A DNA stretch of 8,181 bases. Origin: a bacterium HR36. GTDB taxonomy: Bacteria > Planctomycetota > Planctomycetia > Gemmatales > HRBIN36. The DNA is taken from contig BEIM01000140.1 in assembly GCA_002898995.1 (NCBI GenBank), positions 1-8,181 of the forward strand. The letters run 5' to 3'. The position numbers and the translations under genes were made by a program. Positions 5,687 through 8,181 of this stretch are shown here, piece after piece. Position 1 is the stretch's first letter, and each line of letters begins with the position of its first letter. Below the pieces are notes generated by a model. The model worked only from the letters and a program-made list of their open reading frames with translations, did no database searches and was not told the DNA's origin.

Positions 5687-5750
5687 GTGGATTCGAACCA
5701 CCGACCCACGGCTTATGAAGCCGCTGCTCTGACCACTGAGCTACGCCGCC
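5678..5750 (-). tRNA. tRNA-Met (anticodon CAU), elongator type
   Basis: The minus strand folds into a complete cloverleaf of 73 nt. The acceptor stem is GGCGGCG with CGCCGCT, the D-arm has GCTC...GAGC, the anticodon stem GCGGC/GCCGT carries loop TTCATAA with anticodon CAT (5717-5715), the variable loop is GGGTC, and the T-arm is GGTGG-TTCGAAT-CCACC (5702-5686). CCA is not encoded; A at 5678 is the discriminator base. The first acceptor pair is a G1-U72 wobble. The initiator hallmarks (C1-A72 mismatch, three G-C pairs in the anticodon stem) are missing, so this is elongator tRNA-Met. A lysidine-modified tRNA-Ile2 with the same anticodon cannot be fully excluded from sequence alone. Confidence 0.94.
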
Positions 5751-5950
5751 AGAGATATACCTGGCTAAACTTTGCCACTCCATTCTATCTCCGCAGCCAG
5801 GCTATCGTCCAGCGTCCCCATGGCCGAGGGTACCCAAGGAAGTAACTCGCCGCGGCATCTTCATACTCGCTTAACATTTCGACGCATAGACTTTAGACAC
5901 GGGGCAGTGCATATTGCAGCAGGGCAGAAGCAGCAGCCAGGTGTCAAGCC
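5751..5950. other. Intergenic region between tRNA-Met and response regulator
   Basis: The region separates diverging transcription units and should hold both promoters. CCTGGCT (5760-5766) and AGCCAGG (5795-5801) form a 7-bp inverted repeat around 28 nt. TTAACA near 5873 with TAGACA 17 nt later is a weak sigma-70-like pair for the regulator gene. On the minus strand TATATC (5759-5754) lies too close to the tRNA to be convincing. No gene is seen. Confidence 0.35.
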
Positions 5951-6634
5951 ATGCGGATTCTCATTGTCGAAGATAATAAGACACTTGCGGGAGCGTTGAA
6001 GCAGGGCCTGGAGGAGGAACGCTTCGCCGTGGACCTGGCTTACGATGGCGAAGAAGGTGACTACAAGGCACGCGTCAACGAATACGACGTCATCGTCCTG
6101 GATTTAATGCTGCCGAAAGTAGATGGCTGGACCTTGTTGCAACGGTGGCGCGAGCGGGGCCTGACCACGCATGTGCTGGTGTTGACCGCACGCGGCAGCA
6201 CTGAGGAAAAGGTGCAGGGTTTGAACCTGGGAGCGGATGATTATCTGGCTAAGCCGTTTCAATTCGAGGAACTGCTGGCACGCATTCGCGCACTGATTCG
6301 CCGCAAACATCAGGTCAAAAACCCGATCATTCGCATTTACGACCTGGAAATAGATACAGCAGCGCGGCGAGTGAAACGTGGTGGCAAAGTGATTCATCTG
6401 ACGCCGCGTGAGTATGCCCTGCTGGAGTTCCTGGCCTTCCATCGGGGCAGGGTGGTAACGCGGCCCATGATTTGGGAGCATTTGTACGATGAAGAAGATG
6501 AGAGCACGTCCAATGTGGTAGACGTGTACATTCGTTATTTGCGGCAGAAAATTGACAAGGGGTTCGAGCCGCCTTTGATCCTGACGCGTTGGGGTGAAGG
6601 ATATATGCTGCGGGGCGAAGAGGAGGCGAGCTAA
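5951..6634 (+). CDS. OmpR/PhoB-family response regulator
   Basis: This is a DNA-binding response regulator, the cytoplasmic output half of a two-component system. Residues 1-118 are a receiver domain with Glu7-Asp8 in the acidic pocket, Asp51 in VLDLMLP as the phosphorylation site, Thr79 in LTA and Lys101 in AKPF. Residues about 126-222 are a winged-helix domain with HLTPREYALLEFLA, a recognition helix around SNVVDVYIRYLRQKID and the closing RWGEGYML wing. The 227-residue length is typical. The sequence pattern, including KIDKGFEPPLI, is closest to the CusR/CopR metal-responsive type, but the inducing signal is not shown by the sequence. The ATG at 5951 starts the usual MRILIVEDN; only a weak AGGTG lies upstream. 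The kinase gene follows after 17 nt, so the two form an operon. Confidence 0.95.
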   Translation: MRILIVEDNKTLAGALKQGLEEERFAVDLAYDGEEGDYKARVNEYDVIVLDLMLPKVDGWTLLQRWRERGLTTHVLVLTARGSTEEKVQGLNLGADDYLAKPFQFEELLARIRALIRRKHQVKNPIIRIYDLEIDTAARRVKRGGKVIHLTPREYALLEFLAFHRGRVVTRPMIWEHLYDEEDESTSNVVDVYIRYLRQKIDKGFEPPLILTRWGEGYMLRGEEEAS

Positions 6635-6639
6635 CTGGC

Positions 6640-6643
6640 GGAG
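6640..6643 (+). promoter_or_regulatory. Ribosome binding site of the histidine kinase
   Basis: GGAG lies 8 nt before the ATG at 6652, in the 17-nt gap after the response regulator stop. It supports translation of the kinase from the shared message. Confidence 0.6.
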
Positions 6644-6651
6644 CAAAGAGA

Positions 6652-8181
6652 ATGCGTTCCATCCGCTTGCGCTTGCTCGTGAGTTTGCTCGTGATGCTCT
6701 GCATCGTGCTCGGCTGGGTGTCGTGGTCGGCGTACGCGCTCGCACGCTATGCCCTGGAGGTGCGGCAAAAAGGGGTGCGAGAAATGCTCCAGGCCCGCTA
6801 TGAAGCGGCGGCTCAACGGGCACGGGAACAGTTCGATGAGCAGTTGCTGCGCGAGGCGCATACTCTGGCCGGCCTGGCTCGTTTTCAATGGCGCTGGCCC
6901 CGCCTGCGTTTGTTTGCCCTGGCTTCTTTGAGTGCGGTGCTCGACCAGGGCGCATTTGCCGCCATTCCGCTCTCTCTCGGGGCGGAGGCATACACACCCC
7001 TGGCCTTTCGGCTGCAGTGGCTGGTGGCACCGCAGGTGGAGATTACGGAGGAGTTCTTGCCCGCCGACGGCGAGGAAGTGTATTTCCAGTTTGCCCTGAT
7101 TAACGGCGATGTGCTGCAAACCTCGCCGAATTTGCTGGAGCCGTGGCGCTTGCCGCCTAGCGTGCGCGAAAACCTGCGCCTGCTGGAATCCCAGTTTGAT
7201 GAAGTGGAGAGCGTTACAGGCGAGACGTTGCGACGGGTAACAGTACGCGTGCCGGCCAGTCGGTGGCGCTTCTGGCGCGAGCGCTGTGGCGGCGAGCGAA
7301 CAGGGTTAGGACCGCCTCGCGGCCGGGCGCCTCAGCCGCCGGCTCGCGGTGACCGCCCCGCCGAGCTAGCAAAACCTCCCCGGCCAGGGGCATCCCTCAA
7401 CTCCCCACCGCCTTTCGTCGAGCAGGCAGCACCGCAACTCCTCGTCAGCGTGGCAAAAAGCACCACCTCCTTGCAAGCCGAACTGGAGCAACTGGCGCAA
7501 CAGCGCGACCGTAACTTGCAACAAAGCGAAGAGGGCACGCGATCCGGCCTGCGAGCGTTCGGGTTGATCCTGTTGCTGACCAATCTGGGCACATTTGTGG
7601 TAGCAGGACTAGGGGGCTGGTTGTTGCTGCGGCAGCAGATGAAGCCGCTGCAAACCATTGCCGATGCTGTGAGCCGCGTGACCCAAAGGACTTTCGCTTT
7701 GCCTCTCGACGACCAGCAAGTACCCAGCGAGTTGCTACCTGTGGTGGCCAAGCTGCGGCAGACACTGCGCTCATTGCAGCAGGCGTTCGAGCGGGAAAAA
7801 CAAGCGGTTGCCGATATTTCGCACGATTTACGCACGCCTATTACTGCCCTGCTCACCAGCCTGGAAGTTGCCTTGCGCCGGCCGCGTACCGCCGAGGAAT
7901 ACCGCCAGATTCTCGAAAACTGCCAGCACTTAGCCGAGCAATTGCGGCACCTGGCCGAGCGCGTGCTGGCGCTGGCCCGGTTGGATGCCGGTGTGGATCA
8001 GGTGCGGAAGGAGTGGATTAGTCTGTCCGCCCTGGTAGAGGACTGCTTGCGTACCATGGAGCCGGTAGCCCGGCAGCGGAATGTGCGACTTTCCAGTGAG
8101 GTAAACGTCCCGCTGTGCTTCACCGATCCCGCTAAGCTCCGCGATATCCTTATAAATTTACTGGACAACGCCATTTATTAA
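6652..8181 (+). CDS. Membrane sensor histidine kinase, stops after the N box
   Basis: This is the sensor partner of the upstream response regulator. Residues 7-30 form the first membrane helix, about 31-300 an extracytoplasmic sensor region, and about 303-326 the second helix, followed by a HAMP linker (327-377). The dimerisation domain has the H box ADISHDLRTP with phospho-accepting His391. The N box NLLDNAI (502-508) of the ATPase domain is present, but TAA follows Tyr509, exactly at the window end. The G1, F and G2 boxes, roughly 90 residues, are therefore absent from this frame. A kinase cut here could not bind ATP normally, so a frameshift, a real truncation or an assembly fault is likely. 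Residues about 211-258 are rich in Pro, Arg and Gly and look like a low-complexity insert in the sensor region. Coiled-coil-like segments flank the second membrane helix. The family call is firm. Confidence 0.93.
   Translation: MRSIRLRLLVSLLVMLCIVLGWVSWSAYALARYALEVRQKGVREMLQARYEAAAQRAREQFDEQLLREAHTLAGLARFQWRWPRLRLFALASLSAVLDQGAFAAIPLSLGAEAYTPLAFRLQWLVAPQVEITEEFLPADGEEVYFQFALINGDVLQTSPNLLEPWRLPPSVRENLRLLESQFDEVESVTGETLRRVTVRVPASRWRFWRERCGGERTGLGPPRGRAPQPPARGDRPAELAKPPRPGASLNSPPPFVEQAAPQLLVSVAKSTTSLQAELEQLAQQRDRNLQQSEEGTRSGLRAFGLILLLTNLGTFVVAGLGGWLLLRQQMKPLQTIADAVSRVTQRTFALPLDDQQVPSELLPVVAKLRQTLRSLQQAFEREKQAVADISHDLRTPITALLTSLEVALRRPRTAEEYRQILENCQHLAEQLRHLAERVLALARLDAGVDQVRKEWISLSALVEDCLRTMEPVARQRNVRLSSEVNVPLCFTDPAKLRDILINLLDNAIY

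Noticed and set aside
5395..5709. Minus-strand open frame encoding a 25-residue repeat
   Set aside because: It starts inside the tRNA-Met gene and owes its repeats to the 75-bp DNA repeat, whose period is a multiple of three.
6104..7030. Minus-strand open frame of 308 codons opposite the regulator and kinase
   Set aside because: It is antisense to two well-supported genes and shows no recognisable family pattern; long antisense frames are common at this GC content.

Overview
The window is a stretch of bacterial chromosome of fairly high GC. It holds housekeeping and metabolic genes on both strands, with several structured non-coding stretches between them. The mix (a PA0069-type radical SAM protein, a 5-oxoprolinase operon, gcvT-gcvH, a CusR-like two-component pair, a tRNA without encoded CCA) would suit a Planctomycetes-like organism. 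That assignment is an impression from the protein sequences, not a demonstrated placement.

Layout. (a) 1-1013, plus strand: a radical SAM protein of the spore-photolyase-like family, cut at its 5' end by the window edge. (b) 1014-1303: intergenic, between converging genes, with two perfect inverted repeats; the one nearer pxpC may be its terminator. (c) 2957-1304, minus strand: pxpA followed by pxpC, two of the three subunits of the bacterial ATP-dependent 5-oxoprolinase. pxpC carries an apparent frameshift, and no pxpB lies between the two or elsewhere in the window. A strong hairpin with a T-tract sits just before the pxpA start on its own strand, as in a transcription attenuator. (d) 2958-3402: region between the diverging pxpA and gcvT, with two strong hairpins in the presumed gcvT leader. 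(e) 3403-5118, plus strand: gcvT and gcvH of the glycine cleavage system, 150 bp apart; gcvP is not in the window. (f) 5118-5677: 560 bp without a protein gene. Its first ~270 nt fold like the 5' half of a tmRNA, but tag reading frame, T-arm and 3' acceptor strand could not be found. Its second part is a 75-bp tandem repeat of about 2.5 copies whose last copy runs into the 3' end of a tRNA-Met. (g) 5750-5678, minus strand: tRNA-Met(CAU). (h) 5951-8181, plus strand: an OmpR/PhoB response regulator and its membrane histidine kinase, 17 nt apart. The kinase frame stops at the window's last codon, right after the N box, so most of the ATP-binding domain is missing.

How the genes relate. GcvT and GcvH work together in glycine breakdown to CO2, ammonia and methylene-tetrahydrofolate. 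PxpA and PxpC would recycle 5-oxoproline to glutamate. The regulator and kinase form one signalling pair, most like metal or envelope-stress systems. The points most worth checking are the tmRNA-like RNA, the leader structures of pxpA and gcvT, the tandem repeat fused to the tRNA end, and whether the two broken frames (pxpC and the kinase) are real or assembly errors.
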